This document shows positions 38,025-50,700 of a DNA stretch of 64,000 nt, piece by piece (positions within the stretch are counted from its first letter, which is position 1; every line of letters begins with the position of its first letter). Both the position numbers and the translations under genes were made by a program. The stretch is from Symbiodinium natans (Eukaryota > Sar > Dinophyceae > Suessiales > Symbiodiniaceae): NCBI GenBank assembly GCA_905221605.1, contig CAJNDS010002400.1, positions 182,501 through 246,500 of the forward strand, in the 5' to 3' direction. The notes below the pieces were generated by a model, which made no database searches, was not told the origin of the DNA, and saw only the letters and a program-made list of their open reading frames with translations.

Positions 38025-39704
38025 TCAACAATCCGGGCAGTCCTCGTTCGCATGCATGATGGCGACCTTAAGGAAATTCACGAAGCGACAGACCGTGGAA
38101 GGCAACTGGTCGCGCAGCTCCCCTGTACCACTTCCTCGGACCCTCCTGGAACACGCGCCTGCGGCAGAGATCAGGCACTGGTAGCGTGCCAAATCAAACA
38201 CCTCTGTCGGCACGGTTCTGCCGAACAAAGAAGCTGGCGACCAGACCACACGGTTGGCTGCATCCACTCGAGCAAGACGACCCTCGCGCTCAGCAGCATT
38301 CACCCATTTCACGTAAACCAATTCGTAGCACTGCAGCTGTAGATCCGTGTCATGCCCTTGTGGAAGACGCACCAGCACACTGATTTCATCTGCATGGCCG
38401 ATAGGCAGCTTGCCACGTTCAGCGGCGTCATCAATTGCTGATATCGTCTCTGCAAATGCCTCGTGCCACAGCTTGTACGCCTTCTTATATGTGGAAGGGC
38501 GATGCAGAGGTTGTTGTTGCTGCCGCCCCTGTGTCGCTTCAGCTGGCAGCGACACCTTCGAAATCGTGGCTGCCGACTCTGACGTACGGGCAACGGCATC
38601 GTCCTCGGCATCTTCGATAAAGTCTGAATCATCAGCCTCATCCTCATCAGATGACACCATTTTGTTTTCGAACTGCTTCAGGAGGTCTGAGTAATCTGTT
38701 CCGCGTAGTCGCTTCGGATTGCTGGATGCTGCAGTTGCGTCCTGACTGGTGCGCTTGACCCCAGCGTCCTGAGCCTGTGCATTATGTTGCCGAATCAGGA
38801 GCAGCAACGCCTCCTCTTCCAGCTCTGCACCTGTCAAACCAGATGGCTGCGCGAGCGTATTCGATAGCATCTCGCTGGCTTGCTCAATCTTCCTTAAGTC
38901 TGCATTGCTGGTGCCGCCATCAGCGCGAGATTTCATCACTCCAGCAGCTGCTTTAATGGTCGCGGCGTTGGCAGAATCAACTGCGTCTGCATCTTCGAAA
39001 AGGCCAGCTGCCATCTCTTCCGATGCCTCTTGGGAATCGTCCCCCAAACCATATCCAGCATTTACATCCTCATGGTTTTCAAGCACGCGCCTCTGCCCCT
39101 CTTCATCTAGAACACCCTCGGCACCAGCATTAGAGGTGTCCGGGGCATCCTCATCACCAGCACGTTGTTTCACAGTCAGTTGCATGAAATTGTTGTCCCG
39201 CTCCCCAGCCAAAGCAGCGTGATTATACGGCCTCCAGGGTCTCCAGAGCGGCGCTGAATCAATGTCGCGGTGGGCAGCTACACCGGCGCCAACGTCTTGC
39301 AACGCCGGCAGTTGATCGGCAGAGTCCAACCAGCCGAGCAAACCTTTCTCTTGATACAGCACACGCATTGCCATCAAACAGATTGTAGATTCTTCGTCTT
39401 GGCAAGTGGCGTAACACTGCCGGAAAACATTCGGCGATGAGCTGAACTGCAGCAAGCCTCTCTCATCCAAAAGAGGTTCCAAACGCCCGTCATGCGTGGT
39501 TTTCAGGAGCACCATGTGGTCGTGAGATCTGTGAGACGCAGCCTGCAACGCCAGCAAGTCATTGCTCTCAGACGGCGTTTTCACATACAGCACCGTCGAT
39601 GCCACAGCAGACCAAAGGCTACCCACAGCGTCGCTGCTCATGAATGCTTTTGATGCCTTGTGCCACTTGACCACTGCGTTGGCAACCCACTTGAACTTGG
39701 CATC
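38025..39704 (-). CDS. G1 last exon
   Basis: About 559 codons from a TGCAG acceptor to TGA. Opens DAKFKWVANAVVKWHKASKA; middle is acidic (SSDEDEADDSDFIEDAEDDA); the end has STYKKAYKLWHEAFAETISA and DQLPSTVCRFVNFLKVAIMH. No named domain recognised. Confidence 0.5.
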   Translation of the reverse strand, partial: DAKFKWVANAVVKWHKASKAFMSSDAVGSLWSAVASTVLYVKTPSESNDLLALQAASHRSHDHMVLLKTTHDGRLEPLLDERGLLQFSSSPNVFRQCYATCQDEESTICLMAMRVLYQEKGLLGWLDSADQLPALQDVGAGVAAHRDIDSAPLWRPWRPYNHAALAGERDNNFMQLTVKQRAGDEDAPDTSNAGAEGVLDEEGQRRVLENHEDVNAGYGLGDDSQEASEEMAAGLFEDADAVDSANAATIKAAAGVMKSRADGGTSNADLRKIEQASEMLSNTLAQPSGLTGAELEEEALLLLIRQHNAQAQDAGVKRTSQDATAASSNPKRLRGTDYSDLLKQFENKMVSSDEDEADDSDFIEDAEDDAVARTSESAATISKVSLPAEATQGRQQQQPLHRPSTYKKAYKLWHEAFAETISAIDDAAERGKLPIGHADEISVLVRLPQGHDTDLQLQCYELVYVKWVNAAEREGRLARVDAANRVVWSPASLFGRTVPTEVFDLARYQCLISAAGACSRRVRGSGTGELRDQLPSTVCRFVNFLKVAIMHANEDCPDC

Positions 39705-42700
39705 CTGCATACTGCACAGCCACTGAAGTTGTCCAGCAACCGTGCCCAGTGCCTACCTTTATTTCAATCAACAATCATCAGCGCTCACCTCTCAACTTAG
39801 ACTGACCACCGACACAAACTCTGAATGAACAGCACACATATTTACGACACGCCCTGCCCCCCCCCCCCCGGACTATCGACTATGACTATCAACTGAACCC
39901 GCGAGGCAAACATCTTCAAGTGCTGGCGCTCAATGACTCAGTGACTTAGTGACGCATGCATGCATGTTGTGTGCCTGTTTCAGCTCAGGCAGAGCAGCTG
40001 CCAGGTTCGTGTTGCCGAGGCTTGCGTGCAAAGTCCGCAGGGTCATCGTATCTGTCGGCCTGAAACGATCTGCGGCGTTCATCGCGACCTTGTAGTCTTG
40101 ACCAACAGCAATCATGTCCTGGCACGAGACCATGAGACAGACCCATGAGACTGTTGGGCTACCGTTACGTTAGGAGGCGGCCTTGGTGGTATAGACTGTT
40201 TTGTTTTTTTTTTTTTTAACTGTCTGTTTGTGGCCCGATACTACAACGCTAAACGCTAAACTAAATGCTACGATACTACGATGTTTTCGCCAACCAAGCC
40301 GACCTGCAGGATTGGAAATGCACGGCTCTTGATTGCTGACCACCTCTTCGAAATTGTGTCGTCATGCGCCGATCTGAAGGCAGACCCGGCGCGAGCGAAT
40401 GCGCTTGCCTTCTTCAAGATTACCCTGGCAGACAAGCTCGCAATGTCGATTTTCGCGCATCGTGTGGAGATCAGCTTGATGATAGAGTTGATGCTCTCGA
40501 CCAATTGCGTATCTCCCAACAGTATGCCAGACATGGCGCTAACGATCGCCCAAAGCATCGAACCGGACGATGTAGCGTTGAAGTCGAAGAACCCCTCGCG
40601 GGATATAAATTCCAGCTCCGACTGACACAAGCGTCGGATATTGGCTGCATTGTACTCCAGCGAGGAAATATCGGCAGCAAGCAATTCGTCCGCAATTCCT
40701 GTCACGAGTCACGAATGACACACACACATCAACAACATCAACGTAACACACATCAACATTATAATCACAACGGTAACGCACCATGCTGCCGTAACATATT
40801 TCTTCAAAAGTCCATGTCAGTGAATTCATGACTTCATGAGTCCATGACTCCATGACTACTTCATGACCGTCCATGACCCATGCCCATGACTGATGACTCA
40901 AAACAGCGGCTGCCCACATACTTTTCTCTCGCGACCACAACATTCATTTCAGAATCTGTCCGTGGTTCAAAAAAAGCAGCCAGGCATGCGGCATAAGGCA
41001 TGGCGGCATAGCGTGTCATGCTTCTGCATCCGGCTCCCGTGGCGGCGGCAAGGGTCGAATGACCACCTCGATACTGACATTGACCCTGAAGCCACCAGTG
41101 TTTGGCTGCTGCTGGAGGACGTGTGGCACATTCACATACGCAAGCGGCATCGTCATCTGCCCATTTGCCGCGTGCACGTTCATTGGTGATCCAGATCCAT
41201 TGCCAAGGCCAACACCGATGTGTGCCGGGTGTCCAATCGGGGCCGCTGGTGCTGTTGGTCCGGGCAGGGCGGCGTTGACCCCATGGGCCTCACGGGCGGG
41301 GTCTAGTCCAGCAGGTGGGGCGTGCGCCTCGTGCGCTGGTCCGGGCCGGGGAGGACTTGGCATTGGTGCCGGGTGTCCAATCGGGGCCGCTCTGGCCGCT
41401 TTGACCGTTGGTGTGGGCACAGCGTTGGCCTTGGCCCCATGGGCGCCAGCAGGCGGTGCAGCGGGAAGAACGTATCCATCGGCCTTGGCCTTGGCAGGAC
41501 ATGGGACTGGTGGCCCACCAGCACGACTTGGCGCATGTGGACTAGACGGTCCAGCGGAATGAATGCATCCATTCGCCTTTGCCTTTGCATTGGCAGGCAG
41601 TGGCCCGCCATCAGCACTCGACCCCGGTGGTCCTGCGGGAAGCGGGTCACAGTGCTGCCCCGGATTGGCATCAGCGGGTCTTGATGGCACAGGCGTTGGC
41701 GGACTTGGCCCACCGGGAGCGGGAGCAGACGAACCTCGCGCTGCACCTGCTGCAGCTGCTGGTGTACCATCATCATCTGACTCACGGCCGAGTCCGAGCA
41801 TATCATTCAGTGCTTCCTCAGCGGCTGCTGCAGCTGCATCACCATCAGGTAGGTTTGGTCTGTCTGCGATATCCGCCAGCAGTCTGTCAAAGCCTTGGAT
41901 TGGTTTGTACTGAGTACTGCGTTGGTATTAGCCGTTAGCCGTTAGCCGTTGGCAGTGTTAGCCTGCATTAGCAGATTAAGCATTGAAGTAAACCAACCAA
42001 CAAGGGCGGGCACTGCGTACAAGGAAAATATCACATACCTGCCCTGCCCAAGGCTATCTAGAAGCTGGAGTCGTCAGAAGAAGATCCGATAGAACGACAA
42101 CTGCGAGCACGAGGACGGCCCCCACGTCCACTACTGTCACCACGACCACGACCTCCATCAGCAGGGCGGTTGCGGCCACGACCACTGACAGTGGCCCCAC
42201 CTCGCCCACGTGATGGCCGCGATGACGATGATTTAGGCGCAGCCGCTGCAGGTGGAGGTGGCGCAGATCTGGCCCTCTTCTTGCCCCTGTCCCCGGAATC
42301 ATCCATGGAATCCACCGTCACAGTGACCAAATGCCACAGAACTCACATGACCCACTGGACTGAATGTTTGGAAAACATTTTTTTGAGCCCAACGTTGCAT
42401 GGACTCTCACAGTTAGAATGTTAATTAGACTAAGACTCCAAAGACCTTGGACTCTGACTCAGACTCTCAGACGACTCATCGCAAAGTCAGTCCTTTGCGT
42501 TTGCTGCATCTTGCCAGCGGTGGCCGCCATATCATCCAAAGCAGCTTCAGCGGAAACCTGGTGACTCGGTCATGATGACAGGATAGCAAATGATGGATTC
42601 TGGATTTTAATAATCTAACCATGGGACTGACTGGCTAACCATGCAGATGACAAAGTCAAAGCCGCAAGCCGCAATCAAATTATATCAAATTACACAATCA

Positions 42701-45461
42701 ATCTCAATCAATCAATCAAGGAATCAAGCACACAACAACACAGTGCATGCAAGCAAGCATTGACCAGCATCAGCACGCAGCACGTTGCAACATGTCAGCA
42801 TGTTTGATGCTGCATCCAGGTGCCTTCGAGTCAATGTCACAATGCGCATGTTGAAGTTGGCCGCCCCGTTCATCAATAGTTTGAACGTCAGACCTTTGAG
42901 CAGCGCTTGCAGTTGTGCCGGAATGTCTGTGGCACCCATTTCGACCAACGCTGCGTCGAACCATTTGTCAAGGTTCAAAGCCAACTCCGCATATTCCTTC
43001 AAGATGTCGTCGGACTTTCCGGTAACCAACTTCAACAAGAGCGCGTCCTGACTGTTCTTCTGGCACCACGCAAAGAAATGCATGAGCGGTGCTCGGGCAG
43101 TGTTCATGCAGCGCAGCAGAACCCAGAATACGTGGCATCTGAGGGCACCAAACGCACCCGAGGCCCATTTGCTCATACGTATCTTGTATGCCTCCGCCGA
43201 ATCGTCATCCAACAACGCTGCCACCTTGCTCTGTCCTCTAGCCTTTGCCTTTGCTTTTCCTTTCGGCTGTCCTTTTGCTTTGGCCTTTGCCGGCGTCTTA
43301 GCAGCTGGAGTTCCAGTTTCATTCTTGTCCGCCTTCATTGTTGACGAAAGCAGCGCCAGCCATACTGGCGCCAGGAACTCTCTTTTACGCTCCAAAAAAA
43401 ACAGCTCGGCAGCGTGCACGCAACCCCAGCGGCCAGACAGTACGCGCATGGGATACTGACGATAATTGACGCCTGGTGGACTCGTCGTTCCGTGCGTGCG
43501 TTCATATATGTCGATGAACTCGGAAACGTGCTCTCTCCAGAAGTTCACGCACTTACCCAGCGATGCAAAATACTTCGAAAAGGAACCCATGGTGCTTGGA
43601 TAAGCGCGTTGCGCTTCTGACAAGAAATCGTCAGCCATCTGCAATTGTTCACGGACAGCAATATGAAATTGGTGCAAGATGCAGTTGACGTCGACATAAA
43701 ACACATTGGGGAGGCCTGCCCGACTGACTGCAGCCAGTGTTTGCTTTCTTCTCGCTGATTGGTCGGTGCCAGCGTCAGTCGTGTCAGCGAAAATAAATAT
43801 GGAGTTTGGCCGCAACTCGCCTCGCCTCAGGTCAGGTGATGAGCACTAAGACAGAGACCACAGGAAACAACATAAACGACTCGACACTACGACACTATTA
43901 CATACCGACAACAACTATGCCAAATATTTATACCGAAGCAAAATCAGCTTCTCTGCCAGGCCGGCAATGTCATGCAGATACGGGATGCCCAACGAACGCA
44001 GCTGCTTCACAACCAGCCCCAAAGCATGGGAGCTGGTGCCGCCCATGACCACATGGAGGTCCGACCTGATTGGTGCACTCACACTCACATGACTTACGTA
44101 CATACATCTTACATTATAAAATGGTAATGATAATCAATCTGAGCCAAGCACTACGCACATAACCCAAAGGCCCACAGGCCAGCCCAAGCCAACAATTAGA
44201 TTCCAGAGATAAACGCAAACATCGCTGAAAGCCGCCCAAGGCAAAGGCAACCGGCAACCGGCAACACATGTTCTATTGATAACATCATGTAATCATGTAA
44301 TGTCTTACCGAGAAGCACGCAACGTCGGTAGGTCATGCCAGCCGCAAAGTTCCCGGCTTTCAAGGCGCCGTCATCGCAGATGAAGCTGACAGCCGCCTCA
44401 AGCACATGGAGCTTCTTACGTCTCCAGATGGAAGAGTTCGTGGCATCGGATCTGTAGCCAACGGCAAACAGATTAAAGCCAGTACCTGCATCTGGCGGCG
44501 TCCCAGGCTCCTTCGTTGACATCTTGACGCCCTCTGCCACATAGCACTGAAAGCTGTGAAGAAGTGCTGCTGCCGCCCGATGCTCACATCGAATGACCGT
44601 CTGCTGCGAGATGTCAGTCATTGACAGTACTCCAAAGTCAGCAGCGGCCACATGTGTCAAACTCTTCCGTAGCCCAATGGAGAACATGCTCTGCAACGAA
44701 AACCTGCCGCCACGGCCATCCTTTTGTTTTCCAAGCTTGCGGATTGTAAAAGCATCGTCCACTGTGTTCTTAATCGCCAAAGCCAGTGACTGCTTCTTCT
44801 CCTCCTTTGCAAGGGCTCGCTTTGCACACAGCAGCTTTTTGTTTAAATCCTTAATCCTGGCATCCCTTGTCTGCAACTGACGGTGCTGCTTCAAGCATAG
44901 CCGCACAAGGTCAGGTTTATCCTGGGCGAGAAGATGCTGCGCATGCATTGCCTGCGCTGCCGGCGCTGGCCGAACTGCAACTGCAACGGGCTGTGCCGCC
45001 TGTGCCTGTGCCGGCTGCGCTGCTGCAACTGCAACCCTTTGTCGCTCATCATCATCGTCTGATGATAATATTTCCAACCCACCATCCAGCGCCTGTACCA
45101 CCTGAGTCTGTCGTGGCTCCACCAGCAAGGGCCTGTCACCGTCACCGGAATCATCGTGAATTTCGAATGACAATGGTGGCAGCCGAAAACCCAACGCCGT
45201 GCACATAGATTGAAGGTGTCTCAAGCTTATGAAGTTTCCATGCACGCCAGGACCTTGCAAGCGGGGCACAGCATTCAGTGCATTGGCAATCCGATCATTG
45301 GCAGCCTTCGCGGATAGCCCTTGCTCACGCAGCAAGTTTCTTACGCAGCTAACAACTGCATCTCTGCCTATTCCGGTCTGGCCATTGCTGAATGTCACCA
45401 CACCGGTAGCCAGCAAGGTTGCGAGCGCTCTCTGAGCAAGCAGCGACGACATTGCGTTCAA
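38025..45461 (-). CDS. G1: putative RNase H-fold transposase gene, multi-exon
   Basis: Proposed exons: 45461-44305; 44065-43934; 43825-42784; 42557-42493; about 42345-42058; about 41919-41016; 40698-40280; 40118-39975; 39704-38025 (stop TGA). The fifth and sixth end in stops and may be alternative or separate exons. Transposase-like traits: DATNSSIWRRKKLHVLEAA (exon 1), FIFADTTDAGTDQS and VDVNCILHQFHIAV (exon 3, a C-x-x-H beside possible catalytic Asp), and QLVESINSIIKLIS (exon 7, possible catalytic Glu region). This matches the general order of hAT-like DDE enzymes, but I cannot prove homology. Exons 7 to 9 join in phase (exon 8 is exactly 48 codons, LPELKQ to DAKFKW). The last exon is acidic in the middle. 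If real, it would cut and join element ends in the nucleus. Confidence 0.5.
40280..40698 (-). CDS. G1 exon 7
   Basis: After a GACAG acceptor: IADELLAADISSLEYNAANI, then FDFNATSSGSMLWAIVSAMS and DTQLVESINSIIKLISTRCA. The ESIN segment is where the last acidic residue of a DDE enzyme could lie. Ends near a GTAGTA donor. Confidence 0.45.
41016..41919 (-). CDS. G1 region: Pro/Ala/Gly-rich exon
   Basis: After a CGCAG acceptor the frame reads YKPIQGFDRLLADIADRPNL, then a long low-complexity Pro/Ala/Gly tract with two KAKA-type motifs, and ends FRVNVSIEVVIRPLPPPREP, stop at 41016. No start codon is available between this and the preceding exon, so it must be spliced to something upstream. Confidence 0.35.
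42058..42345 (-). CDS. G1 region: Arg/Gly-rich exon
   Basis: Reads VTVTVDSMDDSGDRGKKRAR, then SSSSRPSRGRGG and a run of RGRG/GRGG ending SSDDSSF-stop. RGG repeats often bind RNA. It is unclear whether it ends a gene here or is spliced on before the stop. Confidence 0.35.
42784..43825 (-). CDS. G1 exon 3: transposase-like core
   Basis: Begins RGELRPNSIFIFADTTDAGT after a CTGAG acceptor. Contains VDVNCILHQFHIAVREQL, YPMRVLSGRWGCVHAAELFF, a Lys/Ala-rich KAKAKGQPKGKAKAKARGQ insert, and a helical C-terminal half with WVLLRCMNTARAPLMHFFAW. The C-x-x-H pattern and flanking helices resemble the insertion region of hAT-type transposases. Confidence 0.5.
44305..45461 (-). CDS. G1 exon 1
   Basis: Opens MNAMSSLLAQRALATLLATG; ATG at 45452 is equally possible. 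A Gln/Ala/Val-rich linker and a coiled coil (LKQHRQLQTRDARIKDLNKK) precede a compact region FSLQSMFSIGLRKSLTHVAA. To keep frame into exon 2, the donor must be GA (GGTAA before GACATT); the nearby GTAAGA would break phase. Confidence 0.5.
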
Positions 45462-46194
45462 GCAGCAAGCAACAACAATTAATACATAAATTGTTACAGT
45501 TACAGTTACAGTTCCACTGGGCTGGGTGTGGTTTACGCCTAGTGTAGTGGAGGGTTCAGCGGCTAGCCTTGCCTATACCTAACTTTCCTACCAGTCTATC
45601 GTTGTCCGTTGTCAGTACCAGTACAAGAACTTAAGAACTCATCAATCGAGCGGTGACTGGTGACCAACAATGACCAACGCTTTCTTGGGCAACAACATTG
45701 CGGCATTGTCATCTTGCCAGCACATTGCGGCATTGGCTCGGCTCACGTTACACATTCACGTCTTTCATGTTGGCTGCCATCATCATGTTACCAAAGACTC
45801 AGAAGGTGGGCCAACAAGCCAACACGGGCCACCGCACAAACACAATCATTGTATCAGCAATCATTCATGTTGCCGCTGCCAACAAACCAAATTGAAACAC
45901 AATCACAAACGCCAATCCCACGACTTCCAACAAGCAAACAACAATACGCACGGTCTACGAGTCTACGGCCGTACGGCTCCTGTGCTCACAGCTCATGTCG
46001 ATAAGCATCAATCACGCAACTCACACAACCTCAGTCACAATCTCCAGCAACCAGCAACCAACACGAAACAACGACGCGCTGTCTGTGACCTATAGGCTAT
46101 AGGATCCGGAGACTGCAAGCAAGCAACAAGACGCACGGCCTACGGCCCCTACGGCCTACGGCCCTACGGCTCCTGTGCTCACGGCTCACAACTC

Positions 46195-46320
46195 ATGTCG
46201 ACAATCATCACTCACACAACCTCCAGCAATCAAGACATGTCAACAATCATCACTCACACAACCTCCAGCAACCAAGACATGTCAACAATCATCACTCACA
46301 CAGCCTCCAGCAGTTAATTT
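46195..46320 (+). repeat. 42-bp tandem repeat, three copies
   Basis: Each copy carries ATGTCAACAATCATCACTCA and CACAACCTCCAGCAA. Just left (46128-46180) are CTACGGCC repeats, and a diverged earlier version of the whole block starts near 45955. This lies at the right edge of the island, after which telomeric DNA resumes. Confidence 0.85.
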
Positions 46321-46974
46321 ATGGCTTAGGGTTTCGGGTTTAGGGTTTAGGGCGGGTGTATATTTAGGGAATAGACCAGGGTTCTGTGTCTTCTGGGCTC
46401 GGGCTCGGGTATTTTGGAGGGGTTGGCGCTCCTGGTCCCCAACGGTCAGCGCAGCGGCACGTGGCGTCGAGCAATCGTGGCGGTAGCGATCAAAAATCAT
46501 GAACGTAGTGGTGATTGACATGTTGTTTGTTTCCGTCACGTGTTGTTGCCCTTGTTTCTGATAGTGGTATACTACTCCCCCCCCCTGTGTTTTCCATGTT
46601 GTATCAGTGTTGGTAGCCTCCAAAACACTCACAACCCCACGACCCAAGATGGTAGCCCATGTATACAACTATGTTTTTTCTCGTAAGGCTATCATGCAAC
46701 CTTCCTCAGAAATTGTCTTTCCATTGAATAACGCCCAAAAAATCCCAAACCCTATCTTCATATCACTTCTGGAATCCTCTCCATTGAATCAAACGCCTAC
46801 AAAAAAAAAACAAGCCCTGTCTACATAGTACTCCGGAAACCCCGGCCCTTATTATGGAACCAGTTGCCAGAAACCCCTATCCTCATATGGAACCAGCTGT
46901 CGCGGACATCTTGGAATCAGCATAATGCCCGCGCTGTCGGGTTTATAGACAACCATGGGAGTGGATTTATTAAC

Positions 46975-47057
46975 CTAAACCCTAAACCCTAAACCCTAAA
47001 CCCTAAACCCTAAACCCTAAACCCTAAACCCTAAACCCTAAACCCTAAACCCTGAAC
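46975..47057 (-). repeat. Interstitial telomere array (CCCTAAA)n
   Basis: About 11 units, then CCCTGAA variants. Confidence 0.95.
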
Positions 47058-47249
47058 CCTGAACCCTAACCCCTCAACCCTACAAACCTTAAGCCTATAA
47101 ACCCTAAACCCTGAATGCAAGAGGCTCTTACGCCTCAGCGCGTGGACTCGGGCAGGGCAGACCATGCTCTCCTACTTAGGGTTTACGGTAGAGGGATTAG
47201 GGCGCCTGTTTCCTTGGAATGGGTGTGGTAGTTCGGGTAGCTCTTGTAC

Positions 47250-47325
47250 TCTATAAATAGATAAATATAAATAAATAAATAAATAAATATATATATATAT
47301 ATATATATTATATTTTATATGTATA
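47250..47325. repeat. AT-rich microsatellite (AAAT)n(AT)n
   Basis: AAATA units pass into about ten AT dinucleotides. The stretch 46.33-47.63 kb otherwise shows degenerate telomeric units and no gene. Confidence 0.9.
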
Positions 47326-47638
47326 TGGATTGCAAGGGGAGTGTTGGGAATTATTCGCGCTCGTGTCTTTTGACTTTGGCTTCGACTCGACCTGAACAGT
47401 AAACGGCTTAGGATTCATTGTGTGTGTAACAGCAGCTACAAACAATTTCCTAAACCCGCCGCTCCACAAGGATTTGCTCTAAGACTACACCAAACCCCAA
47501 ACCCCCGAAGCCCTAAGGTGACAAATGAAGCCCAACCGTAACCCCTAGTGAAACCCTAAAAGCCCAACCCTACACCCTACACCCTACACCCTACAACCTA
47601 CACCCTACACCCCACACCCTACACCCGACACTCTACAC

Positions 47639-47690
47639 CCTAAACCCTAAACCCTAAACCCTAAACCCTAAACCCTGAACCCTAATCCTT
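47639..47690 (-). repeat. Interstitial telomere array (CCCTAAA)n
   Basis: Six units, preceded by CCCTACA variants from 47569. Confidence 0.95.
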
Positions 47691-47718
47691 CAACCCCCCC
47701 TTGAAACAACAAACGAGC

Positions 47719-47775
47719 CTGCGGTCCGCAGTCCAGCTCAGCGGGCTTCACGTGCAGGCAACCTGTAGCCAGCAG
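47719..47775 (-). CDS. Exon-like segment of the 47-64 kb gene
   Basis: Exactly 19 codons, LLATGCLHVKPAELDCGPQ, between a CCCACAG acceptor and a CAG/GCTCG (GC) donor. CCCTAAA lies left and TTTAGGG right. It is the leftmost exon I can see of the transporter-like gene; its place in the protein is unknown. Confidence 0.4.
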
Positions 47776-50700
47776 CTGTGGGGCGATTAGGACACGATGC
47801 TAGGGTTTAGGGTTTAGGGTTTAGGGTTTAGGGTTTAGGGTTTAGGGTTTAGGGTTTAGGGTTTAGGGTTTAGGGTTTAGGGTTTAGGGCCTAGGGTTTA
47901 GGGTTAGGGTTTTAGGGTTTAGGGCTTAGGGTTTAGGGCTTAGGGTTGACAATCTTAGGGTTGGGAGCTTTGCGTATCTCGGGTTTCGAGATCCAGCTTT
48001 CGAGCTCAGTGATTTCGAGCTGCTGACCCCAAACCCTAAACCCTAAACCCTAAACCCTAAACCCTAAACCCTAAACCCTAAACCCTAAACCCTAAACCCT
48101 AAACCCTAACCTGCTTCCTGAGGCAGGGGCAGGATGACTCCTTGCGCAGCTGCTCGCATGTGGGCTGTGAGGGTTTCGGATGTGTTTTAAGGGATCGACT
48201 AAAAGTATTCCCCCCATGGTCCCTATATGGCTTTACTACAATAACCGCCAAAACCCTGTTCTTCTAAGTACTCAGGCCCCTATATTGGGTTGTAGGACAC
48301 TGTAAAACTAAACAAGCAGCAAGATGTCTGACGCATGGCCAGTTCTCAAAATTGGGGTCCATCTTTGGGTTTGGGTACTGTACCCTATAGAAGAGGGGCT
48401 TATACTAAGGAGCCTCAAAAAAGACCATCAAAAAGGCAATCCACCACATCCTTCTTGAATGTAGAGACCCAAGTCTCTGAACCCTGGAGGAGACTGAGGA
48501 GGCCAGAGGGGCCGGCCATTTCGTGATGATGGGGGGAAATATAGGGGCCGTAATGATTAGAATAGGGTTTTGGGGGTCGGTTACTATCGTATAATTAGAA
48601 AAGGGACCCGAAATGAAAAATGAAGGCAATTATTCCGACCTCGGGTTGGGTGCGGTCTGGGCTTGAGGTCTCAACCTCTTGGTGGGTTTTTAGGCTTGGG
48701 GGTTTTGGGTTTGGGGTGTTGGGGTGTATGGCGCACCCCTTGACTTGAGGCACCCCCCCAACACCCTGAAACCTAAGCCACACGAAGGCTTATGCTCTCA
48801 AAATTAGGCCACGGTGGCTCACCTTCGAACCGTTCGGGAGCCTTAGGGAGTAGTAGGGTGTATTGGGGAACCTTGTGTTCTACATCCCACTTGAACCCCC
48901 TCCCTTAAGAACCCTATAACCCACGGTAGGGTCTGGGAGAATTTGGGAGTCTGGGGTCTGAAGGTTTCGGATTCATGAAGGGTTACGTGCCTTTGGAGGA
49001 GCCGAAACCGTCATCTCCCCTAAATTACACCCCCTTCACGCCCCCAACACCAAAATTCGAAAAACCACGTCATTCAGCCCAACCCTAACCCGAAACCTCG
49101 AAACCCTGAAAGCTCTCTAGAACCCTAAACCCTAAACCCTAAACCCTCAACCCTCAACCCTAAACCCTAAACCCTAAACCCTAAACCCTAAACCCTAAAC
49201 TCTAAACCCTAATCAGACACACCAGGCTCCTGAGCCTCCTCCTCATCCAGGGATCGGCTGATGTTGCGCTTCTGGGTCGGCACGAAGTCCATGGAGCACT
49301 CGACGGGTACCTCCAATTCTCTAAAAGGAAAGGCCCGCTTACTTGGAGGTTCATGGGTACTTATAAGTAGGCTTATATAGGTACCCTAAGGGTATAACCA
49401 TGGTTACCCTACGTATAACCCTACTGATAAGTACCTGTGAACCTCCAAGTACTACATGGTGTGTACCCCGTCCTTCATATGGATGATAGTACCCCCCGCC
49501 CCCAATTAAATCCCCATTAAGGACAGCTAGTAAAAGGCGGAACATCCCAAATACTGACTATAGTTCAGGGGATCTAGGGGTTGTACCATAGGGGCCTTAA
49601 CAATCAGTACAGGGTCTTTAGGGGTAACTATCGTATACTTGTGTAGTGACCATATGGGAATATGATTAGCAATTATTCCAAACCCCTTTACCTTGGACCG
49701 TCAAGGTTGGCAAGGGACCGTTTTGACAATCCTTAAGGGCCAGATTCGGAACATATTAAGGGAACCTTTAGGGGTGCCACCTTAGGGGTACGATTCCTAC
49801 ACCCTAAACCCTAAACCCTAAGCCTTAATCCCTTGATCCCAAGGCGCGGGAGGGGTCGGCTTAGGGCTTAGGACTTAGGGCTCCTGACCCTGTCTTCCAC
49901 ACTCGAAGGCTCCTTTTAAAGCCCAAAACTCCAAGTTCCCAAAACCCTACATCCCTAATCCCTAAACCCTAAACCCCTACACCCCTGAAACCCTAAACCT
50001 AGAGTTTAGGGTTTAGGGTATGAGACAACCCATATAGACCGAAAACCCCCCCTAAACCCGAAACCCGCCTTCATCTCCATCTCAGAGAAGTCGCTTGCCC
50101 GGACCGCCATTCTGTCGAGAGTGCTACGTTTAGGGTTTAGGGTTTAGGGCTTAGGGTTTAGGGTTCAGGGAGGTTCATGGGTACTTGTAACCCCACTTAG
50201 AGGACTTGAGGAGCTTAGGGGGGCTTCTTTGTACGGTTGTAATTGGGGTTCTAAATAAACTGAACCTCAAGTACCCCGAAACCTTACCCAGAGGGTCCAT
50301 TTGTAGTACTCTGATGGAATTAGGTACCCCCAAAAGCCAGTTCAGAAAGGTTTTTGGGTACCTAATTCCATAATGAATTGAACTACAAATGGGCCTCTCT
50401 GGGTAACGGTGAGAGACACACAATGACTGCACTGTTACACCCCCAAACCCCCCTGGCGTTGAGGTTTGGCTTAGGGTTTGCAGATTGAGTGCCAGCTGTT
50501 CCAAGGTCGGATGCGTTGCCCGAGTTGTTCTTGGATGATATCCCGTCTGAAACGTCGGAGCCACATCATGAGCCCACTCCCCCATTCCTGTGCCCTTGAA
50601 TCTAAAAGGGGCGAAATGACAAACCTACGTACCCTCAACCCTAACCCCAAGTGCTGGTATGCTTCCCGGTCTTCAGGGCACATAGGGCCACTCAAAGGTC

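Noticed and set aside
42784-43825. KDZ-type or MULE transposase
   Set aside because: The hallmark motifs I know for those families were not seen; a hAT-like C-x-x-H pattern fits better but remains unproven.
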